DNA of 15,380 nucleotides from Treponema sp. (GCA_016293005.1 JAEDFA010000045.1:1-15380), one strand, 5' to 3'; numbered from the stretch's first letter, positions 1 to 7,634 are shown. The notes: generated by a model not told the origin, from the letters alone. Numbers and translations: made by a program.

Positions 1-2
1 AT

Positions 3-179
3 TACTTTAGAAAACAAGGAAAACTCAACAGCACAATTTCTGCAATTATTTATGCAAAAAAACATTTCTATAAACCTATTTACATTTTTTATTTAAAAGT
101 TTTAGCATTAATATATTTTTTAAATCCGCTAATATTTTCTAATTCTAAAAAATTTATAAAAAAAATGCTTAGTATATAA
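3..179 (+). CDS. C-terminal fragment of an unidentified protein, possibly a glycosyltransferase (left edge)
   Basis: An open frame enters from the left edge (codons in phase from base 3) and stops with TAA at 177-179, giving 58 residues and no start in the window. The tail is basic and aromatic, with a hydrophobic stretch (YLKVLALIYFLNP, about residues 30-42 of the fragment) followed by a lysine-rich end. Such a tail fits the C-terminus of many GT2-type glycosyltransferases, but no catalytic motif is visible, so that family is an inference. The stop lies 14 bp before the next start, and the Shine-Dalgarno of the next gene falls in this gap. This is the usual layout of two genes in one operon and supports the frame being real. 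The other two frames close within the first 100 bases. Confidence 0.55.
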   Translation, partial: YFRKQGKLNSTISAIIYAKKHFYKPIYIFYLKVLALIYFLNPLIFSNSKKFIKKMLSI

Positions 180-193
180 TTAAGGACAGACAT

Positions 194-1273
194 ATGAATA
201 AAAAAATTTGTATCAATGGCGAATCTTGGTGTAGAAATTTAACCGGGATAGAAAGACTTGCAATTGAAGTTACAAAACATTTAGATGAAATGACAAAACC
301 AGGTGAAATTGAATTGATTTTACCTAAAAATGCAAAAAACATCCCCCATTTAAATAATATAAAAACAATAATTCTCCCTGTAAATGCACAGCACATGATA
401 TTATGGACTCAAATTCATTTCCAAAAATATGTCATAAAAAACAAAGCTATAAGCCTGAATTTTTCAAATACATGTCCATATTTTGTTCCGGGAATCGAAT
501 TTATTCATGACATATACTGTAAGCTTTTTAAAAAAGATTTTACCTCAAGACGCGATAAAAAAATCGTGCTTTATTCAACCCTGATGTACAGACGAATTGC
601 AAAAAAAGCAAAAGAAGTCATAACGGTTTCAGAATATACAAAAAAAACGATTATCGATTCATACCACACAAAACCTGAAAAAATTTCTGTAGTTTATTCA
701 GGGCTTTCTCAAGAATATAAAAATCTTGAACCAGATTTTTCAATTTTTGAAAAATTTCCTGTTTTAAAAGAAAAACCTTTTTACTTTACACTCGGAAGCC
801 TTTCAAAACGAAAAAATCTCCTCTGGATTTTAAAACACGCAGAACTTTACCCTAACGAATTTTTTGTCGTAAGCGGAAAAGCACTGAATAATGTAATTCC
901 ACAAGAACTAGAAGAATTAAAAAATTTAAAAAACATTCTTCTTGCAGGCTATCTCAAAGACGAAGAAGTAAAAGCCATTTACACAAAGGCAAAAGCGTTT
1001 ATTTTTCCAACATATTTTGAAGGATTCGGTCTTCCGCCACTTGAAGCGTTGAGTATGAATTGTCCTATAATCATTTCTGATTCAACTTGCCTTCCTGAAA
1101 TATACGGAAAATGCGCTCACTATATAAATCCAAATGATCCTTCTATAAATCTTGATGAGGTTTTAAAACAAAAAACTGAATCGCCTAAAGAACTTCTTGA
1201 AAAATTTACATTAAAAAATACGGCAGAACGGCTTTACAAAATAATCGAAAAATATTTAAGGGGAAATTTATAA
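194..1273 (+). CDS. GT4-type (GT-B fold) glycosyltransferase, 359 aa
   Basis: This is probably a cytoplasmic retaining glycosyltransferase that moves a sugar from a nucleotide donor to a surface-glycan intermediate. The C-terminal half carries the GT4 hallmarks: GSLSKRKN at about 201-208 opens the donor-binding domain, and the EX7E motif is E276...E284 in EGFGLPPLE, followed by a conserved CLPEIYG segment at 299-305. An N-terminal acceptor domain holds NLTGIERLAIEV at 15-26 and the ITVSEYTKK segment near 143-151. The length is normal for the family. The ATG at 194 has AAGGA at 182-186. It probably shares a transcript with the fragment just upstream. The exact sugar and acceptor cannot be read from the sequence; mannosyl- or rhamnosyltransferases are plausible because dTDP-sugar genes lie nearby. 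Confidence 0.9.
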   Translation: MNKKICINGESWCRNLTGIERLAIEVTKHLDEMTKPGEIELILPKNAKNIPHLNNIKTIILPVNAQHMILWTQIHFQKYVIKNKAISLNFSNTCPYFVPGIEFIHDIYCKLFKKDFTSRRDKKIVLYSTLMYRRIAKKAKEVITVSEYTKKTIIDSYHTKPEKISVVYSGLSQEYKNLEPDFSIFEKFPVLKEKPFYFTLGSLSKRKNLLWILKHAELYPNEFFVVSGKALNNVIPQELEELKNLKNILLAGYLKDEEVKAIYTKAKAFIFPTYFEGFGLPPLEALSMNCPIIISDSTCLPEIYGKCAHYINPNDPSINLDEVLKQKTESPKELLEKFTLKNTAERLYKIIEKYLRGNL

Positions 1274-1359
1274 AAATGAAGTTTTCAAAAAACAACTTTA
1301 AAAGTCCTTCTCTTTTAGTGTAAAAACTTCTAAAGCATTTTCATCAAAAATCAGCAATA

Positions 1360-1388
1360 TTGCTATTTGTATCTTTTTAAAGTATAAT
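1360..1388 (+). promoter_or_regulatory. Candidate sigma70-type promoter for the 1500 gene
   Basis: TTGCTA at 1360-1365 and a perfect TATAAT at 1383-1388 are separated by 17 bp. The predicted transcript starts near 1395, giving a leader of about 105 nt before the ATG at 1500. The -35 box overlaps a perfect 12-bp palindrome (AGCAATATTGCT, 1353-1364), which could be a protein-binding site. The region is very AT-rich, so chance boxes are possible. Confidence 0.45.
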
Positions 1389-1401
1389 TTGTTTATTAAA
1401 C

Positions 1402-1437
1402 GTCAACCGATTGTTGAAACAATCTTCTTGACTTTTT
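1402..1437 (+). terminator. Hairpin plus T5: glycosyltransferase terminator or leader attenuator
   Basis: An outer stem GTCAA (1402-1406) / TTGAC (1428-1432) and an inner stem GATTGT (1409-1414) / ACAATC (1419-1424) close on a TGAA loop, and TTTTT follows at 1433-1437. It may end the glycosyltransferase transcript about 130 bp after its stop. It also lies just after the predicted start of the next transcript, so it could act as an attenuator in that leader. Confidence 0.5.
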
Positions 1438-1458
1438 ATGGGAGTTTAAATATTTTCA

Positions 1459-1486
1459 GAAAGTCAATTTAACTTTCAATTTTTTT
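1459..1486 (+). terminator. Second hairpin with T7 tract before the 1500 gene
   Basis: GAAAGT (1459-1464) and ACTTTC (1472-1477) form a 6-bp stem with a 7-nt loop, followed by AA and a T7 run ending at 1486. The AGGA of the next gene begins five bases later. The stem is weak and AT-rich. If it forms in the leader RNA it could affect translation or termination. Confidence 0.3.
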
Positions 1487-1499
1487 GTTCAGGATAAAT

Positions 1500-2213
1500 A
1501 TGAAAAATAAAATCATAAAATTTTTACTGCTTTTTCTGTCTTTTTCGATTCACGCCTTACCGTTTAATTCAAATCTAAATCAGAAAGAAAAAGAAACCCT
1601 TTTAAATGGAGAAATTTTAATCAAAAATATCAAAAATTCAAAAAATATCTCCCTTGAAAGCGAAAATCACGCCGTTTCACTTTTAATAAATACAATAAAA
1701 AATTTAAATCCAAACTATCTAGCCGAAATTATTCAAGTCAGGGATATAAAAAACAATGAAAACCTTATGACAGAAATGCGTTCTGCGCTTGAAAACATTT
1801 CAGATTATGTCGGAATTCCTTACATTTCAAGCGGTGGCGGACTTTACGAACTTTATTCAAAAGCAGATATAATTTCTCATGAAAAAATTTCTGATACAGT
1901 AACGATGTACAAGGTAGAATTTTTCATGGAGCCGTTCGGAACAATTTTTGCAATAATCACAATCGAACAGACCGAAGACTACATTTTCTACAAGATGATT
2001 AACACAAGCAAATTAAAATTCAAAGGAATCACTGCCGTAAATCCAGAAAAAATGGCAAACTGCGTAATTCTCTTTAAAGAAGACGACAAATGGATTTTAT
2101 ACGGCACCGGTGGAATCAAGTCCGTAAGAGTTCCGTTTTTTGAAACCAAAATCGAAGGTTCTTTTATGAACCGAATCAGAACTTTCTGCAAATTCATCTT
2201 TAATAAAATTTAA
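1500..2213 (+). CDS. Exported protein of unknown function, 237 aa
   Basis: I do not recognise this family with confidence; it resembles spirochaete-restricted secreted proteins of unknown function. The ATG at 1500 is chosen over an in-frame TTG at 1485 because AGGA lies at 1491-1494 and the ATG-initiated protein starts with a clean signal peptide: MKNK, then a hydrophobic core to about residue 17, with a probable signal peptidase I site near HALPF (18-22). There is no lipobox. The mature part starts with a lysine/asparagine-rich helical region (25-100), followed by a glycine-rich SSGGG at 110-114. A beta-rich segment (125-210) ends in VPFFETKIEGSF. No catalytic motif is visible. The protein is probably periplasmic or outer-membrane associated. 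The gene has its own promoter and converges on the opgB-like gene. Confidence 0.8.
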   Translation: MKNKIIKFLLLFLSFSIHALPFNSNLNQKEKETLLNGEILIKNIKNSKNISLESENHAVSLLINTIKNLNPNYLAEIIQVRDIKNNENLMTEMRSALENISDYVGIPYISSGGGLYELYSKADIISHEKISDTVTMYKVEFFMEPFGTIFAIITIEQTEDYIFYKMINTSKLKFKGITAVNPEKMANCVILFKEDDKWILYGTGGIKSVRVPFFETKIEGSFMNRIRTFCKFIFNKI

Positions 2214-2245
2214 AACTATCAGGTTTAATTTTCTTTTAAAAGGCC

Positions 2246-2278
2246 TTGCAAAATAAGTTTTGTAAAATTAATTTTTTT
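2246..2278 (+). terminator. Terminator between convergent genes
   Basis: TTGCAAAA (2246-2253) pairs with TTTTGTAA (2258-2265) around a TAAG loop, with one G-U pair, and a T7 tract follows at 2272-2278. It lies 32 bp past the stop of the 1500 gene, and the T tract runs into the last codons of the convergent gene. On the other strand the same stem is followed by GGCCTTTT, so it may work both ways. Confidence 0.5.
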
Positions 2279-3824
2279 CTGTTTTTGCCCTTTTTAATGC
2301 CTCATACTGAACTGTCGGGCGAAGGATTTCTTTTTCCATTTCATCTTCATCATAAAATTCCACTAAGGTTTTTGAATTTCCTAGCAAAGATCGTCCAAAC
2401 GCAAGACCGTCTTCGCTTAATTTATAGCCCATAAGCTCTAAAATTGTAGGCATAAAATCAAAAGAAGAAAAACGCCTGAATTTCTGTTCGGATTTTAAAA
2501 CATCGGTGTAAGGATTTATGATTATGTCGAGAACTCGTCTTTTTAAAACAGCCTCACTATAAGAAAGTGCACATTCATCGCGTATAAAATTATTTAAAGG
2601 AGAATCAAGGTAATTGTGATCGCCTGTAATTACAATCATTGTGTTTTCATACCAAATCTGATTTTGAATCCATCTGACAAAATTATAAACCTGCTCGTCT
2701 GAACAGCGAATTACATTCTGCATTTGAGAAGAAAAATCATTTTTGCAATTTTCACAGACAAATCCCGAAGGAAAATGTGTATCAACAGTAATCAAACTGT
2801 ATACAAAAGGCTGTTCGCCTAGAGAAAGATTATCTAATTCTTTTTTTGCAAACTCAAAGAGCTTTAAATCTTCAAAACCCCAGAAAACCTTATAATTTTC
2901 GCAAAGAAAACCGTTTTTTTTGTACCAGGAAATATCGTGAATTTCATAACCGTGGCTTTCAAGAAGAATGTCGCGGTATTCAAAATTTTTTTCTGAACCC
3001 ATCGAAAAAACGCACTTGTAACCAAAATCAGTTAAAATATCTGTAAGGGCAACGGCAGACGGAAGACATTCAACAGAAAAAGTCTGCTTTAATTTACTTC
3101 CAGATTTAGAAAACGGAAAATAATACGGAACTGCAAGAAGTTTTGACAAAAGTCCTGAAACTGTCCATGAAGATGACTGAAGATTGATTGCACCCCCGAT
3201 TTTTTCCGTTTCGCTGAAATTAATATTTTCTTCTGCAAGTCTTGTAAGATTTGGAATGAGATTTTCTTTAAAAACTCCACCGTGTTCAATATCTGTATAT
3301 GAGGATTCCATTGATTCCATGAAAATAAAAATCAAATTCCGTTTTTTTTCTGGCGGAATTATTTTAACTTCTGAAATATCTATGTAATTTTCATCATAAA
3401 ATTGAGAAAATTCAGGTTCTTTTAATTTCTGATAGATTATTTTTGGATAATTCCACACGCGAAGGGCAAAACATGTAATTATAAACTGAATAATGCAGAA
3501 AAAAAGTTTTATATAAAAACAAACAGAGATTATTTTTCTGTGGTTTAATTTTTTATATTTCCAGATTAAAAACAATATAAGATTTATAAAAATCCATACG
3601 GCAATTCCGGGAATTACAAAACCGAGCATTGCAGATAACAAAGTTGACGCGTCATTTCCTTCTGTTTCTGTTGTTAAAACACTGAAAACTGTAAACGGAT
3701 ACTGCATCGGATAAAAATTCAATGACCACGGCAATGCAAAAAAAACGCAAATAAATGATAAAAAAATTAATTCAAAAAAAATATATAAAACTATAGCAGG
3801 CTTAGAAAGTTTAGAATCATTCAT
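2268..3824 (-). CDS. OpgB-like phosphoglycerol transferase, membrane sulfatase/LTA synthase superfamily, 518 aa
   Basis: Family members move phosphoglycerol from phosphatidylglycerol to a glycan on the outer face of the inner membrane. Three hydrophobic segments (about 11-31, 63-88, 102-121) anchor a large extracytoplasmic catalytic domain. Visible metallo-enzyme residues are E170 in FMES, the likely nucleophile T221 in SSWTVSGL, H350 in VDTHFPSGF and D402-H403 in TGDHN. The WTVSG, VDTH and SGFVCENC segments match E. coli OpgB/MdoB (WTIAG, VDTHHPDGF) better than Gram-positive LtaS, whose overall fold is shared. The cysteines at 357 and 360 fit that pattern. The ATG at 3822-3824 has no Shine-Dalgarno site but lies 11 bp after a good -10 box. 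The likely acceptor is a surface glycolipid or periplasmic glucan; this is inference. The gene is convergent with the 1500 gene. Confidence 0.85.
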   Translation of the reverse strand: MNDSKLSKPAIVLYIFFELIFLSFICVFFALPWSLNFYPMQYPFTVFSVLTTETEGNDASTLLSAMLGFVIPGIAVWIFINLILFLIWKYKKLNHRKIISVCFYIKLFFCIIQFIITCFALRVWNYPKIIYQKLKEPEFSQFYDENYIDISEVKIIPPEKKRNLIFIFMESMESSYTDIEHGGVFKENLIPNLTRLAEENINFSETEKIGGAINLQSSSWTVSGLLSKLLAVPYYFPFSKSGSKLKQTFSVECLPSAVALTDILTDFGYKCVFSMGSEKNFEYRDILLESHGYEIHDISWYKKNGFLCENYKVFWGFEDLKLFEFAKKELDNLSLGEQPFVYSLITVDTHFPSGFVCENCKNDFSSQMQNVIRCSDEQVYNFVRWIQNQIWYENTMIVITGDHNYLDSPLNNFIRDECALSYSEAVLKRRVLDIIINPYTDVLKSEQKFRRFSSFDFMPTILELMGYKLSEDGLAFGRSLLGNSKTLVEFYDEDEMEKEILRPTVQYEALKRAKTEKN

Positions 3825-3835
3825 AGGTAAGTTTC

Positions 3836-3864
3836 ATAATAGCAGACTTTCAAAAAATTGTCAG
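3836..3864 (-). promoter_or_regulatory. Promoter of the opgB-like gene, giving a very short leader
   Basis: Read on the - strand, CTGACA (3864-3859) and TATTAT (3841-3836) have a 17-bp spacer, each box differing from consensus at one position. Only 11 bp separate the -10 box from the ATG at 3824, so the mRNA leader should be about 5 nt, which fits the absence of a Shine-Dalgarno site. Confidence 0.65.
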
Positions 3865-3902
3865 TAAAAGAAAAAAAAATAACAATAATTAAGATGCTCT
3901 TT

Positions 3903-3934
3903 AAAAACTCTTAATTGACGATTTTTAGAGTTTT
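3903..3934 (-). other. Hairpin with T5 tail in the purC-opgB-like gap
   Basis: An 8-bp stem (AAAACTCT at 3904-3911 / AGAGTTTT at 3927-3934) has a 15-nt loop and ends, on the - strand, in T5. It may be a back-up terminator behind purC. The rest of the 3825-4074 gap holds the promoter listed above, the purC terminator and a poor TTGACA/TGTAAT pair with a 19-bp spacer (3970-3940). Confidence 0.35.
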
Positions 3935-4020
3935 CTTTCATTACAGAAAATAAAAAATACATCATGTCAAAGCCGCTTACCATAAAGATTTAACATTGAT
4001 GGTTTATTTTTTTATTAAAA

Positions 4021-4062
4021 CTTAAATTAAAACCCCCAGGAAATTAACTTTCCCGAGGGTTT
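4021..4062 (-). terminator. Strong terminator after purC
   Basis: AAACCC (4030-4035) and GGGTTT (4057-4062) open a 14-position stem with 12 pairs, extended by GGAAA/TTTCC around a TTAAC loop. On the - strand it lies 12 bp after the purC stop and is followed by TTTTAATTT. It is the most GC-rich hairpin in the left half and ends the rfb-purC transcript. Confidence 0.8.
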
Positions 4063-4074
4063 ATAAATCAAGAA

Positions 4075-4920
4075 CTAAAAATGACAAATTTTTCTTTCGC
4101 ATTCCTTATAGATTTCGCTTGTTTTTTTTACGACATCAGAAGGAATTTCCTTGATATTTGCATCCCCTGCAAGATTATTTTCTTTAAGCCAGTCGCGGAC
4201 AAACTGCTTATCATAACTTTTTGGACTTCCGCCAACATGATATTCTGATAAATCCCAGAAACGACTTGAATCAGGAGTTAAAACTTCATCAGCCAGAACA
4301 AGTTCTCCGTTTTCATCAAGACCGAATTCAAATTTTGTATCTGCGATTATAATTGAGTTTTTATAAGCGTGGTCATAACATTTTTTATAAACGGCAAGAG
4401 CGGCTTTTTCAATTTTTGAGCCAAGGTCTTCACCCAAATCTTTTTTCATGTAATCTAAAGTTACATTTATATCATGACCTTCACTTGCTTTTGTAGAAGG
4501 CGTTACAATCGGTTGAGAAAGTTTTTCGGCTTCTTTGTATTCTTTTTCAAACTTATGACCTAAAAACTCTTCGCCTTTTTTATACGCTTCATACATTGAA
4601 CCAAACATATATCCTCGTACAATTACTTCGTAAGGAATCATTTTTAATTTTTTCACAAGAATCGCTCGCCCGTCATATTCAGGCTTTTGAAATTCTTCTG
4701 GCATATCTTTTATATCAGAAGAAATCATGTGATTTTTTACAATATCTTTTGTGTAATCAAACCAGAAATTTGAAAGTGCGTTTAAAACCTTTCCTTTGTC
4801 TGGAATAAGAGTTGGAAGAATTACATCAAATGCGCTTAAACGGTCTGTTGTAACAATTACCATTCTTCCATCTTCTAAATCATAAACCTCTCGAACCTTT
4901 CCACTTGCGATTTTTTTCAT
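4075..4920 (-). CDS. purC: Phosphoribosylaminoimidazole-succinocarboxamide (SAICAR) synthase, 281 aa
   Basis: The enzyme joins CAIR and L-aspartate with ATP to give SAICAR in de novo purine synthesis in the cytosol. Family marks are clear: SGKVREVYDL near the N-terminus (nucleotide loop), TTDRLSAFDV, the first signature around MIPYEVIVRGYMFGS (about 93-107), and the second signature IIIADTKFEFGLD (about 190-202). The length matches the longer form of the family. The ATG has GAGG a few bases upstream. The gene follows rfbB with a 48-bp gap and no convincing terminator, so it is probably expressed with the dTDP-sugar genes. This is an odd metabolic partner; the pairing may only reflect shared growth demand. 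A strong hairpin follows its TAG stop. Confidence 0.97.
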   Translation of the reverse strand: MKKIASGKVREVYDLEDGRMVIVTTDRLSAFDVILPTLIPDKGKVLNALSNFWFDYTKDIVKNHMISSDIKDMPEEFQKPEYDGRAILVKKLKMIPYEVIVRGYMFGSMYEAYKKGEEFLGHKFEKEYKEAEKLSQPIVTPSTKASEGHDINVTLDYMKKDLGEDLGSKIEKAALAVYKKCYDHAYKNSIIIADTKFEFGLDENGELVLADEVLTPDSSRFWDLSEYHVGGSPKSYDKQFVRDWLKENNLAGDANIKEIPSDVVKKTSEIYKECERKICHF

Positions 4921-4968
4921 TTTTAACCTCTGTTTATATTCAGCCTTAAAAAATCAAGGCGTTAAATT

Positions 4969-6096
4969 TTATCTTCCCATTTGTGTGTAATTTTTATTTA
5001 TCCAGTCTTTGTAAGAACCGTTTTGAATATGAGAAATCCATTCATCGTTTTTTAAATACCATCTTACTGTCGCCAAAAGTCCCTGCTCAAAAGTCATTTT
5101 ACGATTCCAGCCGAGTTTTGTCTTTGCTTTTGTACAATCGATTGCATAGCGCTTATCATGTCCAGGACGGTCTTTTACATAAACTATAGTCTTTTCAACT
5201 TCTTCTTTATTTTTATTAAGTTCTAAAGAGGTAAGTTCAATTACTTTATGAAGAAGTTTTATGTTCTGCCATTCATTTTCACCGCCTAAATTCCATTTTT
5301 CACCGCTAGGAGAATTATTTACAATCTGCCAGACTCCCCTGTTATGATCTTCAACATAAATCCAGTCACGGATATTATCGCCTTTTCCGTAAACAGGAAG
5401 ACTTTTCCCGTCTTTTATGTTAGAAATCATAAGCGGAAGAAGTTTTTCCGGGAACTGAAATGGTCCATAATTATTTGTACAGTTTGAAAGCGTTACTGGA
5501 AGACCGTAAGTGTGATAGTAAGCCATCACAAGATGATCTGAACTTGCCTTTGACGAAGAATATGGAGAGCGCGGGTCATAAGGAGTTGTTTCAAGAAAAT
5601 AACCAGTTTCTCCAAGAGAGCCGTAAACTTCATCTGTTGATATATGATGAAAAAGAACATCATCTCTTATATTATCTAAAGAACAGTTCCAGTATGAGCG
5701 GGCTACATCAAGAAGCGTAAAGGTTCCGTTTACATTCGTTTTTATAAAAGTTTCAGGGCCTAAAATCGAACGGTCAACATGACTTTCGGCTGCAAAATGA
5801 ATTACAGTGTCAATATCGTATTGTTTAAAAATTCTTTCAATTTGAGAACGGTCGCAGATATCAACTTTTTCAAAAAAATATCTTTTCCCGCCGAATTTTT
5901 CTTCTACATCTTTTAAAGATTCAAGGTTTCCTGCGTAAGTTAAAGAATCTACATTGATGACATTACCTTGAAAATCTGCATCCTGAAAAAAATCTGTTCC
6001 GCTATTAGAAAGAGAAAAAAGATAATGAATGAAATTGCAGCCAATAAAGCCTGCTCCACCAGTTACAAGAATGTTGTGAAGTTTTCGTTTTCCCAT
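4969..6096 (-). CDS. rfbB: dTDP-glucose 4,6-dehydratase, 375 aa
   Basis: This NAD-dependent extended short-chain dehydrogenase turns dTDP-D-glucose into dTDP-4-keto-6-deoxy-D-glucose. The Rossmann motif is GGAGFIG at 13-19, and DSLTYAGN at 50-57 is typical of RmlB. The active site shows T154-D155-E156 in STDEVYG and the YxxxK pair Y179/K183 in SPYSSSKAS. Substrate-loop segments NYGPFQFPEKL and RDWIYVEDH are present. The length is slightly above the usual 340-360, owing to an N-terminal insertion near residues 30-45 (NSGTDFFQDADFQ). The start ATG is separated from the rfbC stop by one base, and GGAAAA at the rfbC end serves as its ribosome site, so the two are translationally coupled. Confidence 0.97.
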   Translation of the reverse strand: MGKRKLHNILVTGGAGFIGCNFIHYLFSLSNSGTDFFQDADFQGNVINVDSLTYAGNLESLKDVEEKFGGKRYFFEKVDICDRSQIERIFKQYDIDTVIHFAAESHVDRSILGPETFIKTNVNGTFTLLDVARSYWNCSLDNIRDDVLFHHISTDEVYGSLGETGYFLETTPYDPRSPYSSSKASSDHLVMAYYHTYGLPVTLSNCTNNYGPFQFPEKLLPLMISNIKDGKSLPVYGKGDNIRDWIYVEDHNRGVWQIVNNSPSGEKWNLGGENEWQNIKLLHKVIELTSLELNKNKEEVEKTIVYVKDRPGHDKRYAIDCTKAKTKLGWNRKMTFEQGLLATVRWYLKNDEWISHIQNGSYKDWINKNYTQMGR

Positions 6097-6097
6097 T

Positions 6098-6688
6098 TTA
6101 TTTTCCTATCCATTTACCGTTTAAATCAAAATATTTATTTTCAAGACTAAACGGAGAGTGTTTTTTGTCTTTTTCAGAAAGATTCACATTCTGCATAATG
6201 CCAGGAAGAATCTTTTCCCAGTCGATTGCGATTTTTTCATCATTCCACATAAGGCCTGCTTCATCTTCAGGGTGGTAAAAATCAGTACATTTATAAGAAA
6301 AAGTTGCACTGTCTGTAAGAACACAAAAACCGTGAGCAAATCCTTCGGGAATGTAAAACATATTCTGCTTTTCGCTGTCTAAAATCACTCCGTAATACTT
6401 CCCGAATGTAGCGCTTCCAAGTCGCAAATCAACAGCAACATCATAAACTTTTCCTTCAAGTGCACGGACTAATTTTCCCTGAGGATGTTTTGTCTGAAAA
6501 TGAAGACCGCGCAGAACATATTTTACAGATTTTGACTGATTATCCTGAACGAATTTCATTTTTAATCCAGCATCAAAAAAATCTTTTTCGCTGTATGTTT
6601 CAAGAAAATATCCCCGATTGTCTCCAAAGATTTTCGGAAAAATCTCGTAAAGCCCTTCAATTTCACATTTTTTAAATTCAAATGCCAT
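6098..6688 (-). CDS. rfbC: dTDP-4-dehydrorhamnose 3,5-epimerase, 196 aa
   Basis: A cytosolic cupin-fold epimerase acting on dTDP-4-keto-6-deoxy-glucose to give the L-lyxo-hexulose form. Conserved residues are visible: LRGLHFQ with catalytic H63, PQGKLVR with K72, DVAVDLR, the YIPEGFAHGFCVL block with H119, and Y132 in FSYKCTDFY. The PEDEAGLMWND segment is also typical. A longer TTG-started form (to 6703) is possible, but GGAG just upstream of the ATG at 6688 decides for MAFEFKK. The gene lies 73 bp downstream of rfbA and one base before rfbB. It makes the direct substrate of RfbD, yet no rfbD lies in the window. Confidence 0.97.
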   Translation of the reverse strand: MAFEFKKCEIEGLYEIFPKIFGDNRGYFLETYSEKDFFDAGLKMKFVQDNQSKSVKYVLRGLHFQTKHPQGKLVRALEGKVYDVAVDLRLGSATFGKYYGVILDSEKQNMFYIPEGFAHGFCVLTDSATFSYKCTDFYHPEDEAGLMWNDEKIAIDWEKILPGIMQNVNLSEKDKKHSPFSLENKYFDLNGKWIGK

Positions 6689-6761
6689 ATTTTCTCCAAG
6701 CAAATAAATAAAATTTCACGATTTTTATAAAATGTTACATTACATTCAAATAATTCACAAT

Positions 6762-7634
6762 TTAATTTTCTGCGATAAACTCTAAATATCTTCCATAATC
6801 AGTTTTATAGCCTTTTGCAAGATTTAAAAGTTCCTCTTTTGAAATCCAGCCGTTTCTATAAGAAATTTCTTCGATACAACTTACATACATTCCCTGTCGC
6901 TTTTCGATTGTAGCGATAAAATTTGATGCTTCAAGAAGACCGTCATAAGTTCCTGTATCAAGCCAAGCCATTCCGCGACCTAAAAGTTCAACTTTAAGAT
7001 TTTTTCTTAAAAGATATTCGTTATTCACAGATGTGATTTCGATTTCTCCGCGGCTAGAAGGTTTTATAGAAGATGCAATTTCTACAACTGAATTATCATA
7101 AAAATAAAGCCCCGGAACTGCATAATTCGATTTTGGCTCTTTTGGTTTTTCTTCGATTCCAAGAACATTACCATCTTTATCGAATTCTACAACTCCATAC
7201 GCTGTAGGATCTTTTACATAATAACCAAAAATTACCGCACCTTTTTGATTTTTGATTTTTTCTGCTGCATTTTTTAAAGTTTGCGTAAAACTCTGTCCGT
7301 AAAAAATATTGTCTCCAAGAACTAAAGCAACATCATCATCTTTTATAAAATCTTTTCCAACAATGAAAGCATCTGCAAGACCACGCGGTTTATCCTGAAC
7401 TGCATATTCAAAATGAAGGCCAAGCCAAGAGCCATCGCCAAAAAGTTCTTTAAAACAAGAAATATCTCGCGGTGTTGAAATAATAAGAATTTCACGAATT
7501 CCTGAAAGCATTAATACGCTCAACGGATAATAAATCATCGGTTTATCGTAAAGCGGAAGAATCTGCTTTGAAACAGCTTTTGTAATCGGATAAAGCCGTG
7601 TCCCTGAACCGCCTGCAAGAATAATTCCTTTCAT
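6762..7634 (-). CDS. rfbA: Glucose-1-phosphate thymidylyltransferase, 290 aa
   Basis: The enzyme joins dTTP and glucose-1-phosphate to give dTDP-glucose, the entry step of dTDP-deoxysugar synthesis. The nucleotidyltransferase signature AGGSGTRLYPIT is at 7-18, followed by ISKQILPLYDKPMIYYPL-type residues in SKQILPLYDKPM. LGDNIFYG (about 107-114) supplies a metal-binding Asp, EEKPKEPKS and AVPGLYFYD bind the sugar phosphate, and WLDTGTYDGLLEAS closes the active site. The length is that of the standard RmlA. The ATG has GAGGT at a good distance. It heads the rfbA-rfbC-rfbB-purC unit, behind its own candidate promoter. Confidence 0.97.
   Translation of the reverse strand: MKGIILAGGSGTRLYPITKAVSKQILPLYDKPMIYYPLSVLMLSGIREILIISTPRDISCFKELFGDGSWLGLHFEYAVQDKPRGLADAFIVGKDFIKDDDVALVLGDNIFYGQSFTQTLKNAAEKIKNQKGAVIFGYYVKDPTAYGVVEFDKDGNVLGIEEKPKEPKSNYAVPGLYFYDNSVVEIASSIKPSSRGEIEITSVNNEYLLRKNLKVELLGRGMAWLDTGTYDGLLEASNFIATIEKRQGMYVSCIEEISYRNGWISKEELLNLAKGYKTDYGRYLEFIAEN

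Noticed and set aside
2246..2434. Short + strand frame over the 3' end of the opgB-like gene
   Set aside because: Opposite a conserved gene, no Shine-Dalgarno site, and it starts inside a terminator hairpin.
3940..3970. TTGACA/TGTAAT pair upstream of the opgB-like gene
   Set aside because: The 19-bp spacer is poor, and a better promoter lies closer to the gene at 3836-3864.
4943..4960. GCCTT/AAGGC hairpin between rfbB and purC
   Set aside because: Five-bp stem without a T run on the transcribed strand; not good enough for a terminator.
6689..6703. TTG start of rfbC
   Set aside because: GGAG upstream of the ATG at 6688 and the usual RfbC length favour the ATG.
6689..6761. AT-rich gap between rfbA and rfbC
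   Set aside because: No terminator or promoter of quality; it holds only the rfbC ribosome site and a weak AATGT/ACATT repeat.
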